64,000 bases of DNA from Granulicella mallensis (GCF_014203225.1 NZ_JACHIO010000003.1:62001-126000); one strand, 5' to 3'. Numbered from the stretch's first letter, positions 39,627 through 49,900 are shown. Program-made: numbers and translations. The notes: generated by a model not told the origin, from the letters alone.

Positions 39627-39713
39627 ATGGAAATGAAGGCCTGGACCCGTCCTGATTTTGTAGAAGTCAACCTTGGCTGCGAGATCAACTGCTACGCCCC
39701 TGCGGAAATCTAA
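39627..39713 (+). CDS. pqqA: PQQ precursor peptide PqqA
   Basis: A 28-codon gene directly upstream of pqqB, with AAGGAG seven bases before the ATG. The peptide starts MEMKAWTRPDFVEVNLG and carries the invariant Glu-x3-Tyr (E19, Y23). PqqE and later enzymes cross-link these two residues to build pyrroloquinoline quinone. Cys18 and Cys22 flank the pair. The stop is followed by the pqqB start four bases later. Confidence 0.93.
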   Translation: MEMKAWTRPDFVEVNLGCEINCYAPAEI

Positions 39714-39716
39714 ACC

Positions 39717-40622
39717 TTGCTGAACTTTAAACTGCTGGGGACCGCCGCCGGCGGCGGTATTCCCCAGTGGAACTGCGCCTGCAAGCTGTGCGACCTGTGC
39801 CGCAAATCCCCTGAGATTGTCCAACCCCGAATGCAGCTTCAAGCCTCTTTCTCTGCCGATGCGGAGAACTGGTTTCTGATCAATGCCTCGCCTGATCTAA
39901 GAATGCAGATCGAAGCGCATCCTGAGTTGCAGCCGAGCTCCCGACTGGGCAAACGCAATACCCCGATTCGAGGCATCATCCTGACCAGCGCTGATCTAGA
40001 TCAGGTGCTGGGTGTTCTTCTGCTTCGCGAGTTCCAGCCCCTCACCCTCTATGCGACAGCCCTGGTGCGCGAGGTGCTGGAGTCAAATAGCTTCTTCCGC
40101 ATGCTGCATCGCGTTCCCGATCAACTGACCTGGGTAGAGATCTCTCCACAGGAGAGCTTCACTCTCGGCGGCGGAATTACCTGCACGCCGATCCCTTTTC
40201 AGGGCGGGCTTCCCTACTATGCTCGCGAGAGTCACATAGAGCAACCGGGACAGACGACGCTGGGCCTCGTCCTCGAGGCTGATGGCCAGCGCCTGGCCTA
40301 TACGCCCTCCGTGCCTGAGGTGACGGACGAGTTGCGAGACCTCTATGACTCCTGCGACGCGATCCTGGTGGATGGCACGTTCTGGAGCGACGAGGAGCTC
40401 AGCAGCACACACGCTGGAACCCCACTTGCACGCTCCATTGGGCACGTGCCCATGAGTGGTGATGATGGCACGCTCAGCTTGCTGAACAACACCTCCGCAC
40501 GGCAGAAGATTTACGTACACATCAACAACACCAATCCGGTGCTCGATCCTCGCAGCGCTGAATATAAGCTGGTAGTGGATGCCGGATGGCAGATAGGACA
40601 TGACGGATGGCAGTTGAATTAG
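39717..40622 (+). CDS. pqqB: PQQ biosynthesis protein PqqB
   Basis: A 301-residue metallo-beta-lactamase-fold protein. FKLLGTAAGGGIPQWNCACK at the N-terminus and IILTSADLDQVLGVLLLREF are diagnostic of PqqB. The start is a TTG four bases after pqqA; no ATG is available nearby in this frame. PqqB acts late in PQQ formation (proposed hydroxylase of the tyrosine-derived intermediate). It overlaps pqqC by 16 bases, so they are translationally coupled. Confidence 0.95.
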   Translation: MLNFKLLGTAAGGGIPQWNCACKLCDLCRKSPEIVQPRMQLQASFSADAENWFLINASPDLRMQIEAHPELQPSSRLGKRNTPIRGIILTSADLDQVLGVLLLREFQPLTLYATALVREVLESNSFFRMLHRVPDQLTWVEISPQESFTLGGGITCTPIPFQGGLPYYARESHIEQPGQTTLGLVLEADGQRLAYTPSVPEVTDELRDLYDSCDAILVDGTFWSDEELSSTHAGTPLARSIGHVPMSGDDGTLSLLNNTSARQKIYVHINNTNPVLDPRSAEYKLVVDAGWQIGHDGWQLN

Positions 40623-41386
40623 TCGCTCTTGAATTAGCCGCTCAAGGCAGGGTTGGAGACGATGCCCTTCTCTCGAAAGACGAGTTGCACGCTCGTCTTC
40701 GCGCGGTGGGAGAGAGACGCTATCACCACCTGCACCCCTTCCATCAGCGCATGCACGCGGGGGAGCTGACTCGCGGCCAACTGCAGGCCTGGACGCTGAA
40801 CCGCTATTACTACCAGAGCCGCATCCCGATCAAAGACTCGCTCGTGCTGGCCAAGAGCGATGATCCTGCCTTTCGCCGGGTCTGGCGAAAGCGCATCGTC
40901 GACCATGATGGAAACCAGGATGGCTACGGCGGCATCGAAAAATGGCTCCAACTCGCGGAGGCCTCCGGACTCTCGCGCGAAGAGGTGATTCCCTGCACTG
41001 GCGTGCTGCCCGGAGTCGTCTATGCGGTGGATGCCTATCTGGCGCTGGTGCGCGACAGCTCTCTTCTCATCGCCGTCGCCTCTTCGTTGACGGAGCTATT
41101 CTCACGCGACCTCATCTCTCTTCGCATGGATCAGCTTCGCCTGCACTATCCCTATCTTTCGAGCGGCCTAAGCTACTTTGAGGGCCGGCTTACCCAGGCT
41201 CCCGAGGACGCGGCGTTCGCGCTGGACTACGTCTCCACCCACGCGCAGACCCGGCGCGAACAGGAGCAGGTGATCCAGGCGCTGGAACGAAAGTGCGCCA
41301 TTCTCTGGGCACAGCTCGATGCGATCGACTACGCCTATGTTCAGCCCGGCAACATACCGCCGGGGTGCTTCGTCCCACAGGTTTGA
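40607..41386 (+). CDS. pqqC: PQQ synthase PqqC
   Basis: A 259-residue cofactor-free oxidase of the haem-oxygenase-like fold. It catalyses the last step, ring closure and eight-electron oxidation of AHQQ to PQQ. RYHHLHPFHQRMHAGELTRG, NRYYYQSRIPIKD and RIVDHDG are the conserved active-site segments, with the expected His, Tyr and Arg residues. The first 20 residues are an extension before the usual LSKDELHARLRAVG start. It overlaps pqqB and is followed ten bases later by pqqD. Confidence 0.96.
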   Translation: MAVELVALELAAQGRVGDDALLSKDELHARLRAVGERRYHHLHPFHQRMHAGELTRGQLQAWTLNRYYYQSRIPIKDSLVLAKSDDPAFRRVWRKRIVDHDGNQDGYGGIEKWLQLAEASGLSREEVIPCTGVLPGVVYAVDAYLALVRDSSLLIAVASSLTELFSRDLISLRMDQLRLHYPYLSSGLSYFEGRLTQAPEDAAFALDYVSTHAQTRREQEQVIQALERKCAILWAQLDAIDYAYVQPGNIPPGCFVPQV

Positions 41387-41396
41387 AGAGGCTGCC

Positions 41397-41657
41397 ATGC
41401 AATTGAACGACACTCCAAGACTTGCCCCCGGCTGCCGCCTGCATCCGACCGAATCGGTTCTGCTGATACCGGAAGGGGCGTTGAATCTGCGCGGCCCAGC
41501 TCGTGAGATTCTGCAACAACTGGACGGAAAGCGAACAGTCGAAGACGTTGTGCAGGAATTGCTGAAACAGTACGCCGGGGCGCCTGCAGATGACATCCGG
41601 AAAGACGTGGTCGACCTGCTGGAACGCATGCAGGGACACGGCGTCGTGCGCGCATAA
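41397..41657 (+). CDS. pqqD: PQQ peptide chaperone PqqD
   Basis: An 86-residue RiPP-recognition protein. The ATG at 41397 is chosen; a longer frame exists upstream but runs inside pqqC. The sequence TPRLAPGCRLHPT then GALNLRGPAREILQQLDGKR and VEDVVQELLKQY matches the winged-helix PqqD fold. It binds PqqA and presents it to PqqE. It is followed three bases later by pqqE. Confidence 0.93.
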   Translation: MQLNDTPRLAPGCRLHPTESVLLIPEGALNLRGPAREILQQLDGKRTVEDVVQELLKQYAGAPADDIRKDVVDLLERMQGHGVVRA

Positions 41658-41660
41658 ACC

Positions 41661-42746
41661 ATGTTGACCTCCAGCCCTATTTCGTCCCTGCCCAAGCCGC
41701 TCTCGCTCATCGCGGAGGTTACGCATCGCTGCCCGCTGCACTGTCTTTACTGCTCCAATCCGCTGGAGTTGAAGCGCGCGGAAGATGAGCTACCAACGGC
41801 TGACTGGAAGCGCGTCTTTGAACAGGCCGCCAGTCTTGGGATTCTGCATCTGCATCTCACCGGCGGAGAGCCCTTGGCGCGGAAAGACCTTGCCGAGCTG
41901 ATCGATACCGCACACCGGGCGGGACTCTACGTCAACATGATTACGTCGGGGGTCGGGCTGACCAGGGAGCGGCTTGGAGAGTTGGTGGAAGCCGGGCTTG
42001 AACATCTGCAACTCAGCTTTCAGGACCTCGACGAGACGACGGCCAACCATATCGCAGGCACGCGAGCTCATGCGATCAAGCTTGCGCTGGTTCCGGTGCT
42101 CAAGGAATTCCCTCTTGCTTTCACGGTTAACCTCGTCGTCCACCGGATGAATCTCGATCGACTGGAGTCCTTTATCGGGCTGGCGGAAGAGCTGGAGCCG
42201 GATCGCCTGGAGATTGCGCACGTTCAGTACTATGGCTGGGCGCTGAAGAACCGGTCGCTGTTGATGCCGACGCAGGAGCAGGTAGATCGCTCTTTGCCTG
42301 TGATCGAAGCGGCAAAGGCTCGGCTTAAAGGAAAGATCCACCTGGAGTCGGTCTTTCCTGACTACTTTGGCAGCTTTCCCAAGGCATGTGTCGGCGGCTG
42401 GGGACGGCAGATGATGTTGATCGACCCGACAGGACAGGCGCTGCCCTGCCACTCTGCAGCGATCATCCCCGGCCTGCGGTTCGACAAGGTGCAGGATCAC
42501 GACCTTGGGTGGATATGGGAGTCATCCGCAGCCTTTCAGCGCTTTCGCGGAGACTCCTGGATGCCGGAGACGTGCCTGGCCTGTCCGCGGAAGGAGAAGG
42601 ATTTTGGAGGATGCCGCTGCCAGGCTTTTCTGCTTACCGGCGACGCCCAGGCCATCGATCCCGTGTGCCGGTACAGCCCAGACCACCATTTGCTGACAGA
42701 GCTTAGGCTTCCCTCCGACGACGTTCTTCCGATCTGGAGAGGGTAA
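41661..42746 (+). CDS. pqqE: PQQ biosynthesis radical SAM enzyme PqqE
   Basis: A 361-residue radical SAM/SPASM enzyme that forms the Glu-Tyr carbon-carbon bond in PqqA. The CxxxCxxC cluster site is CPLHCLYC near residue 23, and LHLTGGEPLARKDL is the usual GGEP motif. The C-terminus has the Cys-rich auxiliary cluster region (CVGGWGRQMMLIDPTGQALP, then CLACPRKEKDFGGCRCQAF). It ends directly against the stop codon of the convergent aldolase gene, with no base between. No pqqF is present. Confidence 0.95.
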   Translation: MLTSSPISSLPKPLSLIAEVTHRCPLHCLYCSNPLELKRAEDELPTADWKRVFEQAASLGILHLHLTGGEPLARKDLAELIDTAHRAGLYVNMITSGVGLTRERLGELVEAGLEHLQLSFQDLDETTANHIAGTRAHAIKLALVPVLKEFPLAFTVNLVVHRMNLDRLESFIGLAEELEPDRLEIAHVQYYGWALKNRSLLMPTQEQVDRSLPVIEAAKARLKGKIHLESVFPDYFGSFPKACVGGWGRQMMLIDPTGQALPCHSAAIIPGLRFDKVQDHDLGWIWESSAAFQRFRGDSWMPETCLACPRKEKDFGGCRCQAFLLTGDAQAIDPVCRYSPDHHLLTELRLPSDDVLPIWRG

Positions 42747-43544
42747 TTAGTACGTCGCACCCGGCTTTACGACGGGTGCGGGGGGAAGATCTCCCTTGAA
42801 CTTGCGGGCTAAGGCTCGCGCGGCTTGAGCCAGCATAGTCGTATCAACGCCTACCGCACAGAAGGTAACACCACGCTGAATGTACTTCTGTGCGAGCGCA
42901 GTATCCGCGGTAAGAATGCCGGCGGCTTTACCGGATTGCACGATGCGAGCAATCGCTGATTCGATCATCGAGATCACATCAGGATGGCCGAGATTCCCCA
43001 GGTGGCCAAGCGATGCTGCCAGGTCAGACGGCCCGATGAAAACGCCATCGACACCCTCCACGGCGAGAATCTCATCCAGATTTTCGACCCCCTTCAACGT
43101 TTCGACCTGGATCAGCAAACAGACGGCTTCGTTCGCGCGCGCGAGGTACTCGGCTTCAGCGCCCCAGCGCGAGGCACGCCCCGACGCCACCCCGCGAATT
43201 CCGTGTGGCGGATATCGAGTCGCGGCCACCAACTGCCTTGCCTGCTCTCCCGTCTCAACGATTGGAATAAGAAGCGTATGGGCACCGATGTCGAGGTACT
43301 GCTTGATCAGCACCGGATCGCCGATCGGAAGGCGCACGACTGGATGCGTGGGATAAGCAGCGACCGCCTGAAGCTGGGCAAGCACGGAGCGCAGATCATT
43401 TGGTCCATGCTCCCCATCGATGACCAGCCAATCGAACCCGGCGCTTGCGACAATCTCGATAGCGTAAGCGTCTGCAAAGCTCGCCCACAATCCGATCTGC
43501 GTTTGACCGGTAGCGAGTGCTTTTTTGAAAACATTCTCCATCAT
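42747..43544 (-). CDS. HpcH/HpaI aldolase family protein
   Basis: A 265-residue class II aldolase of the HpcH/HpaI family (4-hydroxy-2-oxoheptanedioate aldolase or a relative), which makes or cleaves 4-hydroxy-2-oxo acids using a divalent metal. [41 protein letters not shown] and [14 protein letters not shown] carry the conserved Glu/His/Arg residues, and [10 protein letters not shown] completes the site. Length is normal. It is convergent with pqqE and appears monocistronic. The exact substrate is not determined. Confidence 0.88.
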   Translation of the reverse strand: MMENVFKKALATGQTQIGLWASFADAYAIEIVASAGFDWLVIDGEHGPNDLRSVLAQLQAVAAYPTHPVVRLPIGDPVLIKQYLDIGAHTLLIPIVETGEQARQLVAATRYPPHGIRGVASGRASRWGAEAEYLARANEAVCLLIQVETLKGVENLDEILAVEGVDGVFIGPSDLAASLGHLGNLGHPDVISMIESAIARIVQSGKAAGILTADTALAQKYIQRGVTFCAVGVDTTMLAQAARALARKFKGDLPPAPVVKPGATY

Positions 43545-43730
43545 TACTGATTAGACTCCAGTCTTATAGAAGCAGCAGGCTATTGGGCCGAGTGGCCCGG
43601 AATCGATTGGGAAGGGCTGGCGGGGTGATCGCCGATACCCACCTTAAATCTCCATCGTGAAGTCTACATCGTGCGACTTCACGAGACGACCATTCGTGCC
43701 TAATCCCTTAGCAACCGGAAATGCAGCACA

Positions 43731-43814
43731 TGAACCAAAGTTGATTCTTGCCTATTCGCTATATCCAACGTAAACATGGCGTGGGTCCCAAATTCAACTA
43801 TGAGAGGTAAGACC
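43731..43814 (+). promoter_or_regulatory. Conserved 5' leader of Lys-rich gene, copy 1
   Basis: About 84 bp upstream of the TTG start is shared with 49901-49984 before the second Lys-rich gene. Conserved blocks are TGAACCAAAGTTGA, CAACGTAAACAT and GAGAGGTAAGACC, the last holding the ribosome-binding site. Selection on this leader suggests a common promoter or mRNA regulation. Confidence 0.65.
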
Positions 43815-43991
43815 TTGGCAACGATAAAAAAAGCTGTTGTGAAGAAAGCCGTCAAGAAAGCCCCCACAAAGAAAGCCGTCAAGAAAGCTGTTAAGAAGGC
43901 ACCAGCGAAGAAAGCTGCGAAGAAGACAGTTGTGAAGAAGGCCGTGAAGAAGCCCTCCATCAGGGCGCAGCGGAATAACGGGCCTCTCTAA
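43815..43991 (+). CDS. Lys/Ala-rich histone H1-like protein (short)
   Basis: A 58-residue very basic protein made of KKAVKKAP-type repeats, ending SIRAQRNNGPL. It resembles bacterial histone H1-like/AlgP-like tails, which bind DNA or RNA non-specifically. The TTG at 43815 is taken as the start. In the paralogue at 49985 the same TTG and the preceding AGAGGT are conserved, while an upstream in-frame ATG (43800) is not. A strong terminator follows. Likely nucleoid-associated; exact role unknown. Confidence 0.7.
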   Translation: MATIKKAVVKKAVKKAPTKKAVKKAVKKAPAKKAAKKTVVKKAVKKPSIRAQRNNGPL

Positions 43992-44036
43992 ATAAGACGT
44001 AAGCCGTCCCCAACCGTAGTACAGGCAAGCAAAAGC

Positions 44037-44070
44037 GCCCGGCAACTCATTACGAGAGCCGGGCCTTTCT
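44037..44070 (+). terminator. Terminator of Lys-rich gene, copy 1
   Basis: GCCCGGC (44037-44043) pairs with GCCGGGC (44058-44064), followed by CTTTCT. The loop and the roughly 90 bp downstream are repeated near 50380 and 51126. Confidence 0.8.
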
Positions 44071-44217
44071 GCCTATAGGGAAACTGCTGGATTCGATGTG
44101 TTTCGGCCATTCGATCCTCTGCTACTTCGACTGCGATTTTTCTAAACGACAAAGTGGTTGAGGCTGTCCGTTCTCTTCATAAAAGTCAACCTGTCATGCC
44201 TCGATCTTCAACCGGAA

Positions 44218-47200
44218 TCACTGCACGGTAACAGACACACTCGTTTTCGCCGTGATGCTTGAGTTCGACGAATCCGTTCCGGTCACTTGGAATGTGTACG
44301 TGCCCGTGGACGTTGCCGGAGTGCTCGAACCACCTGATCCGGAATTCGAGCCACCGCTTCCGCCGCATCCAATTGCACCTGCGGCCACGACCAACCAGAC
44401 CATCATCATCATTGCCGTCCAGCGCCGGCGGCGAGTGGGAACTCCTATCAGAAACAGCCCGGCGAGAACCGCTCCGCCACCAGCACCTAACAGCTTCATC
44501 TGAGTGTGAATCAGTAGCGCAGTGGTTGACGCTGCCGTTGTCTTCACGGTGAGCACGGTCGTTGCAGTGCCCCCTGCCGAGAGATTCACAGATGTTGGAC
44601 TCAGGCTGCACGTCGGCGAACTGAGCGCGCCTGCAGGCGAATTGACGAGTTGGCAACTCATGTTCATCGTGCCTGAGTAGTTGTTTCCAGCAGAGAGAGT
44701 CACAGTGGTTGTAGCACTGCCGCCGGGCGAGACACCAGAGGGAGTGGGTGCGGAAATTACAACCTGCGCAACCGTGACCACTGCCGTTCCGCTTGATCCG
44801 GCGTACGTTCCATCACCGGAATAAGTAGCGGTCAGAGTGTTGGCACCGCTGCTCAAAGCGCCCGCTGGAATGACCACGTTTCCGGCGCCCGCTGTAAGTG
44901 CCTGCTGTGCGCTGTATGCCCCGCTCTTCAGAGTTACAGTTCCCGTGGGCGTCGGCTGTCCGCTCACGCCCGCAACCGTGATGGACACTGCATCGGATTG
45001 TCCATTCGTGATCGTGGGGGATGCGGCCGTAACGGTGATGCTAGACGCGTTCTTTCCCGCGGCCATCACAGTCACCAATGTCGAACCGGTAACACCGTTG
45101 TACCTGGACGAACTGGAGCTATCCGGCGTAAATACGACGGTTAGGGTATCGGTACCAATCGCCAGTGCACCGGCCGGAACACTGACGGTAGCTATTCCAC
45201 CGGAAAGCGATGCGGCAGCTGACATGTACCCGCCGCCAGAGAGCACAATCGCCCCTGTAGGTGTTGGATTGCCGACGCCACCGCTAATACCTGCACTTAC
45301 CGACAGAGATTGCGCAGTAGTGATGCTGGATGCCGAAGGAGTAACTGTTATGGTTGGCGTCGTCTGCCGTCCGGGTTCTATAGAGACGGCTACAGAGTTC
45401 GAGGTTCCACCACCTGGCGCTGGCGTGGTCACTTGTACATTGAGCTGGCCGACGGCTGCAATGTCCGAACCCAGAACCTGGGCAGTAAGTGACGTACCGC
45501 TAACGTAAGTGGTCGTACGCGGGTTTCCTCCGACCAGCACCGTCGATGCGCTGGTAAAGCCGCTTCCAGTCAGCTGCATCGTATAGGACGGACCACCGGC
45601 ATACACAACTGCGGGCGACACCGACGCTAGAATCGGAACCGGCGTTGTGTTGCCGGAAGACACCAGACTGCTGGTCAGCACTACGATCTGATTGGCGCTC
45701 GGTTCAGAACCCGTAATGTCGACGCAACGGAAGGCAAAGCCGCTGCTTCCCCAGCGCACAAGGTCTGCCGCATCAGGCGGGTAGATGTTCAAAAATGGAA
45801 CAGCTCCGAGCAGGCCATAGCTCGCCTGAGCGTACACGTCGATATTGAGCGACTGATATTGCAAGTATTGTGAGTCGCCATCCAGGAAATAGGTGTGCCC
45901 GTTGGCTGCGTCGGGCACAACACCGGCCGTGTAGAACAATTGGGAGCCGTTTGACTCGAGATACGTTCCAAGCAGGGCTTGCGTGGATGGATTCCACACC
46001 TGGCCTGAGTTCGTGTACAGCAGAGTTCCGTCAGAGCGCACGATACTACCGGTTTGCTGGTTGGTCCCTCCGGCTCCGCCTCCGCTGTGTGAAAGGCCGG
46101 TCGGGCTCACCTGCACCTCCGTAAAGAAGGTACTGCCTTCGGGCAGCGCATAGATGGAGGAGGCTGAGGTGAAGGTGAACGAATCCATCTGTAGAGGAGT
46201 ACTCGTTGGAGCTTCGCCAGGCAGCCAGTTCACGAGGCCGGAATCATTGTAGAGCGCGGCTCCATCTTCGGCCGGATCAACATTGGCAAATAACTCCACC
46301 ACGATCGACTGTGGTGAGCCAGGAACTACGTGCATCTCCTGAACGTAGGTCTGTCCCCATTCAGTGTCCACCGGCAGATTGAACGTTTTTTCGAGAGCCA
46401 GCGTCTTCAGGCTGAAGCGCTGCAACACGCCGGCCGAGGCCACGTAGAGTTCGCTGCCGTCGTCGGAGACGGCCAGCGCTCGTGGACCACTCGCTACGGC
46501 TATCGGCGTCATCGTAGCTCCGGTTGCCGGATTAATCGGGATAACGGTGTTCGGATTCTGCGTGGCGCTGGCGGGAATGGCGGCATAGAGCAGGCCGCCT
46601 ACAGGGTCCACCGTCAGAGCGCTGGCCGTGAGCGGAATGGAGAGATAACTAATCAGAGGATAGGCCGCACTGGCGCCTCCGCCGGGCATAGGGTTTGAAA
46701 CCGCAACCGAGATCTCCCCGACGGCATTCAATAGAGATGACGGAAACGTCACACTGAGAGACGTGCCACTCATGTAGCTCGTTGTCTGCGGGGCTCCCTT
46801 GAGGTACACCACGGAACCTGGAAAGAAATTGGTTCCAAGAACGCTCATGGTGATCGGCGCAGTCCCGCTGTTGATCGGGTAGGACGGATTGAGTAATCCG
46901 GTAATGGTGGGGATTGGATAGGAGCTAAAGGCAGTGCCCGTCAGACTTGTGCTGATCGTCGGGTTCACCGGATCGCTCGAAGCCACCGACAGCGTCCCGC
47001 TGATCGTGCCGGCCGTTGTCGGCGCAAACACGACAAAGATCAAGCAGGATGCGTGTGCGGGTAGAGAGCCAGGACACTTGCCGCCTGGCGCCAGAGCAAA
47101 ACCGCTCGTAACGGCTATCTGCGATAGGTTAATCGTGAGTGGAACCGTGCCATTGTTGTAGAGCGCGATTGGCTCCGCCGCGCTAGTCTGCCCCACGAGC

Positions 47201-49713
47201 ATGGGTGAAAAAATCAGTGTCTGGGTAGACCCCGGCGGCCCGAACGCCGCAACAGGTTCCCCGCCGCTGCCGCTAAGCGGTATCGAAGTGGTGGCAATTG
47301 TGGCGTTAGACGTGAAGATGAGTTGTCCCGAATAGCTTTGCACCGCTGTCGGCGAAAATTCCACAGTCGCCGTGCAGGAGGCGTTGACTGCGATTGATCC
47401 GGTACAACTGTTGCTATCGGACGGCACAGTGAACGCCGCATTGCTCGAAGTAATAGACGTGAAGACGAGGGGAGCGCTGCCGCAGTTGGTCACCTGGACG
47501 CTCTGCGAAGCCGAGGTTTGCGGAAGAAGATAGCCATACGAGAGTCCTGTGGCGGCTGATCCGCCCAGGCACAGCGTGCCACCGGAACCTGACGCGTCAA
47601 TCACTGACACATAGGCGTAAGTGCTCTCAGAGAAGCCAGGACCGGGCACTGGAACCGACCCCGCGTAGACCCCCGGCGTCGTATACATTCCGTATTCCGC
47701 AGCGCCAGCCACATGCGCTTTATGGTTAGCATCCATCGCGACACTGCTGGCATATCCAGAGACACTCCCGCCCATGAAGGTCGAGAACTTCAGCGTTTCA
47801 CCGGTGGGATCAAACTCACTCAGAACAGAAGCGGGTTCTAAACCATTTGCCGGGAACGTGCTTTGAAGCGGAGCAACCAGCGGAAATTGTGGATTCGAAG
47901 TCTGCCCCGCGAGCCAGATATCGCCATCTGCATCCAATGCCATCCCATTGATCTTGTACGATGAATCGCCGATGACGGTGGAGTACGCCAGGCTGGTCCC
48001 AGTGGAATTGAGTTCGGTGAGGAAGGCATTGCCTCCACCAGAGTTTTGCTGATAGGCGTTCGGCGTCGTCGGGTAGCTGGCGCCCACTTCGTTGCCTGCG
48101 ATAAACACATTCCCGTTGGACAAGGTTCCGATGCCGGTTACGACGTACGCATAATCCAGGAAGGTCGAATAGACGAGACTCTTTGCGTCGGGCGCAACCT
48201 TCGTTACGAAGGGGGTCGCGTAAGGCATCGATCCGGCAATTTGCGTCAGGTAAGCGTTGCTGGTAATGGGCCACAGGGTTCCCGCCTGGCCGGCAACGAA
48301 CGCATCACCGGCAGCGTCGACAGCGATCGCAGAGGCTCCAATCGGCCCACCCCCACCATTCTGAGGATCGGCCGCACCCAGAACGGCACTGTACATCAAG
48401 GTGCCAGTCGGGCTGAACTTTGCCAGGTAAACATTGAATTCGTTGCCGAAGTTACCGCCGCCACCCTGGTTCAACGCGCCAGCCGAGGTGAAGAATCCGT
48501 TACCTGTATCTCCGGTGACATAGGCGTTGCCTGATGAATCGACAGTCACAGCCGTTGCAGACGTCTCCGCGCTTTGGCCGGCCGACGGGCTGCTGCCTAG
48601 CAACGTTCCGTAATTGAGAGAAGAACCATCGGGCGAAAGCGAAATAAGGTAGCCCACATCGTTGTTATTTTGAACGGCAATCGGCTGCCCATTCCTGGTC
48701 GGAAAGTCGCTTGCACCGGTCCAACCGGATACCAGTACGTTCCCGTTCCCATCGACCGCAATGCCTGTGGGCTGGGCAAAGCTATTCCCTCCGAGCACCG
48801 TCGAGTAAAGGAGACTTGTACCGTCGGCACTAAGCTTGCTGATGAAGGTCACGACAGAATTCGTCGAACAGTTGGTGCATCCCGCAAACGCGCCACCTGT
48901 AACCGGAAACCCGAGCGAGCCATACCCTGCGACATAGCTGTTGCCGCTGGCATCGGTAGCAATCAGATTCGCATCCTGGCCCAGTGAAGAAAGGTACGTG
49001 GAAAAGGAAAGCACTGGGTCAATTACCAGTTTTTCCGTCCGATCATAGCTGCCCAGCCGGAAGCGTACCGTTCCGTTGCGGTCGACCTTAAACGCGGCGT
49101 CCACGTTGCGCCGCGCGCCTGCCACCACCTGGTAGGCGACGGGTCGTTCAAAGGTGATGGCTCCGTTCGCCAGCCCGATCCGTAAATTGCCATCGTAGTC
49201 CAGCTTCACGTTCCGTGCTTTGTCCAGTCGAAAGGCGATGCGCGAGGGGTCGGCTCGCGGTTGTAATTCGAAATCGTGCTCCAGAGCTCCACCATTGCCG
49301 TAGAACACCAGATCCGTTCCGGAATAAATCCGGCGATAGCGAACCGACGAATAATTGGGTAAACGCAGCCAGTGATCCCGATGATTGCCTAACAGATAGT
49401 TGGTATACCCTTCCAGCGCGCCGTCGCCATCTATCGCTGAATCCTCCCGCGCACCGACCAATCGCATACTCACCTGCGAGTCAATCTTCGTGCCCGACAG
49501 AAGTCTCAGACGAACGCCGTCACGCTGAAACTCGCCCTCGATGTTCCCCTGGCGCAACACATAGCGGACGTTCTCCGAAGCCTGGCCTCGATTTTGCTGA
49601 AAGACCAGCGGTAGCTTCGCAGTAACAGACTGGGCTACCCCACCCTGTATCAAACCGCCGAAGACAACTGCACACAGGAACAGCGACAAACCTGCACGAC
49701 CGAAAACTTTCAC
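44218..49713 (-). CDS. Giant cell-surface beta-propeller/Ig-like protein
   Basis: An 1831-residue exported protein. The GTG at 49713 has GGAG upstream and yields a signal peptide (MKVFGRAGLSLFLCAVVFGG); the frame extends 14 codons further. Domains in order: a DUF7948-like N-terminal domain (PLVFQQNRGQASENVRYVLR), SBBP-type propeller repeats (about 250-700), abnormal-spindle-like/choice-of-anchor D modules, an IPT/TIG domain, a YVTN-like propeller, a second IPT domain (YAGGPSYTMQLTGSGFTSAS), two Ig-like repeats, then a hydrophobic segment (LAGLFLIGVPTRRRRW), a lipobox-like AGAIGCGG and a final Ser/Gly-rich part. Probably surface-anchored adhesin or polymer-binding protein. Flanked by two histone-like genes. 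Confidence 0.82.
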   Translation of the reverse strand: MKVFGRAGLSLFLCAVVFGGLIQGGVAQSVTAKLPLVFQQNRGQASENVRYVLRQGNIEGEFQRDGVRLRLLSGTKIDSQVSMRLVGAREDSAIDGDGALEGYTNYLLGNHRDHWLRLPNYSSVRYRRIYSGTDLVFYGNGGALEHDFELQPRADPSRIAFRLDKARNVKLDYDGNLRIGLANGAITFERPVAYQVVAGARRNVDAAFKVDRNGTVRFRLGSYDRTEKLVIDPVLSFSTYLSSLGQDANLIATDASGNSYVAGYGSLGFPVTGGAFAGCTNCSTNSVVTFISKLSADGTSLLYSTVLGGNSFAQPTGIAVDGNGNVLVSGWTGASDFPTRNGQPIAVQNNNDVGYLISLSPDGSSLNYGTLLGSSPSAGQSAETSATAVTVDSSGNAYVTGDTGNGFFTSAGALNQGGGGNFGNEFNVYLAKFSPTGTLMYSAVLGAADPQNGGGGPIGASAIAVDAAGDAFVAGQAGTLWPITSNAYLTQIAGSMPYATPFVTKVAPDAKSLVYSTFLDYAYVVTGIGTLSNGNVFIAGNEVGASYPTTPNAYQQNSGGGNAFLTELNSTGTSLAYSTVIGDSSYKINGMALDADGDIWLAGQTSNPQFPLVAPLQSTFPANGLEPASVLSEFDPTGETLKFSTFMGGSVSGYASSVAMDANHKAHVAGAAEYGMYTTPGVYAGSVPVPGPGFSESTYAYVSVIDASGSGGTLCLGGSAATGLSYGYLLPQTSASQSVQVTNCGSAPLVFTSITSSNAAFTVPSDSNSCTGSIAVNASCTATVEFSPTAVQSYSGQLIFTSNATIATTSIPLSGSGGEPVAAFGPPGSTQTLIFSPMLVGQTSAAEPIALYNNGTVPLTINLSQIAVTSGFALAPGGKCPGSLPAHASCLIFVVFAPTTAGTISGTLSVASSDPVNPTISTSLTGTAFSSYPIPTITGLLNPSYPINSGTAPITMSVLGTNFFPGSVVYLKGAPQTTSYMSGTSLSVTFPSSLLNAVGEISVAVSNPMPGGGASAAYPLISYLSIPLTASALTVDPVGGLLYAAIPASATQNPNTVIPINPATGATMTPIAVASGPRALAVSDDGSELYVASAGVLQRFSLKTLALEKTFNLPVDTEWGQTYVQEMHVVPGSPQSIVVELFANVDPAEDGAALYNDSGLVNWLPGEAPTSTPLQMDSFTFTSASSIYALPEGSTFFTEVQVSPTGLSHSGGGAGGTNQQTGSIVRSDGTLLYTNSGQVWNPSTQALLGTYLESNGSQLFYTAGVVPDAANGHTYFLDGDSQYLQYQSLNIDVYAQASYGLLGAVPFLNIYPPDAADLVRWGSSGFAFRCVDITGSEPSANQIVVLTSSLVSSGNTTPVPILASVSPAVVYAGGPSYTMQLTGSGFTSASTVLVGGNPRTTTYVSGTSLTAQVLGSDIAAVGQLNVQVTTPAPGGGTSNSVAVSIEPGRQTTPTITVTPSASSITTAQSLSVSAGISGGVGNPTPTGAIVLSGGGYMSAAASLSGGIATVSVPAGALAIGTDTLTVVFTPDSSSSSRYNGVTGSTLVTVMAAGKNASSITVTAASPTITNGQSDAVSITVAGVSGQPTPTGTVTLKSGAYSAQQALTAGAGNVVIPAGALSSGANTLTATYSGDGTYAGSSGTAVVTVAQVVISAPTPSGVSPGGSATTTVTLSAGNNYSGTMNMSCQLVNSPAGALSSPTCSLSPTSVNLSAGGTATTVLTVKTTAASTTALLIHTQMKLLGAGGGAVLAGLFLIGVPTRRRRWTAMMMMVWLVVAAGAIGCGGSGGSNSGSGGSSTPATSTGTYTFQVTGTDSSNSSITAKTSVSVTVQ

Positions 49714-49900
49714 GGAAGGCTCCGTTGCAAAGATGAAGTAAGGGGAACTTTGCAACTATACATCAGCATTCCGGCTTCACGCTCTGTTGAGCGCGAAGCG
49801 ATCGGTATCACCCGATTCCAACCGCGCACCGCGACCAGCGCCGCGAAAATACCATTCGCCGTTCAACGCAAACTCTCATCACATGACCGAACAAACGATC

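Noticed and set aside
44837..45508. A 223-codon plus-strand frame opposite the Ig-like part of the giant surface protein.
   Set aside because: Repetitive Thr/Val-rich sequence arises from the complement of Ig-repeat codons; there is no ribosome-binding site.
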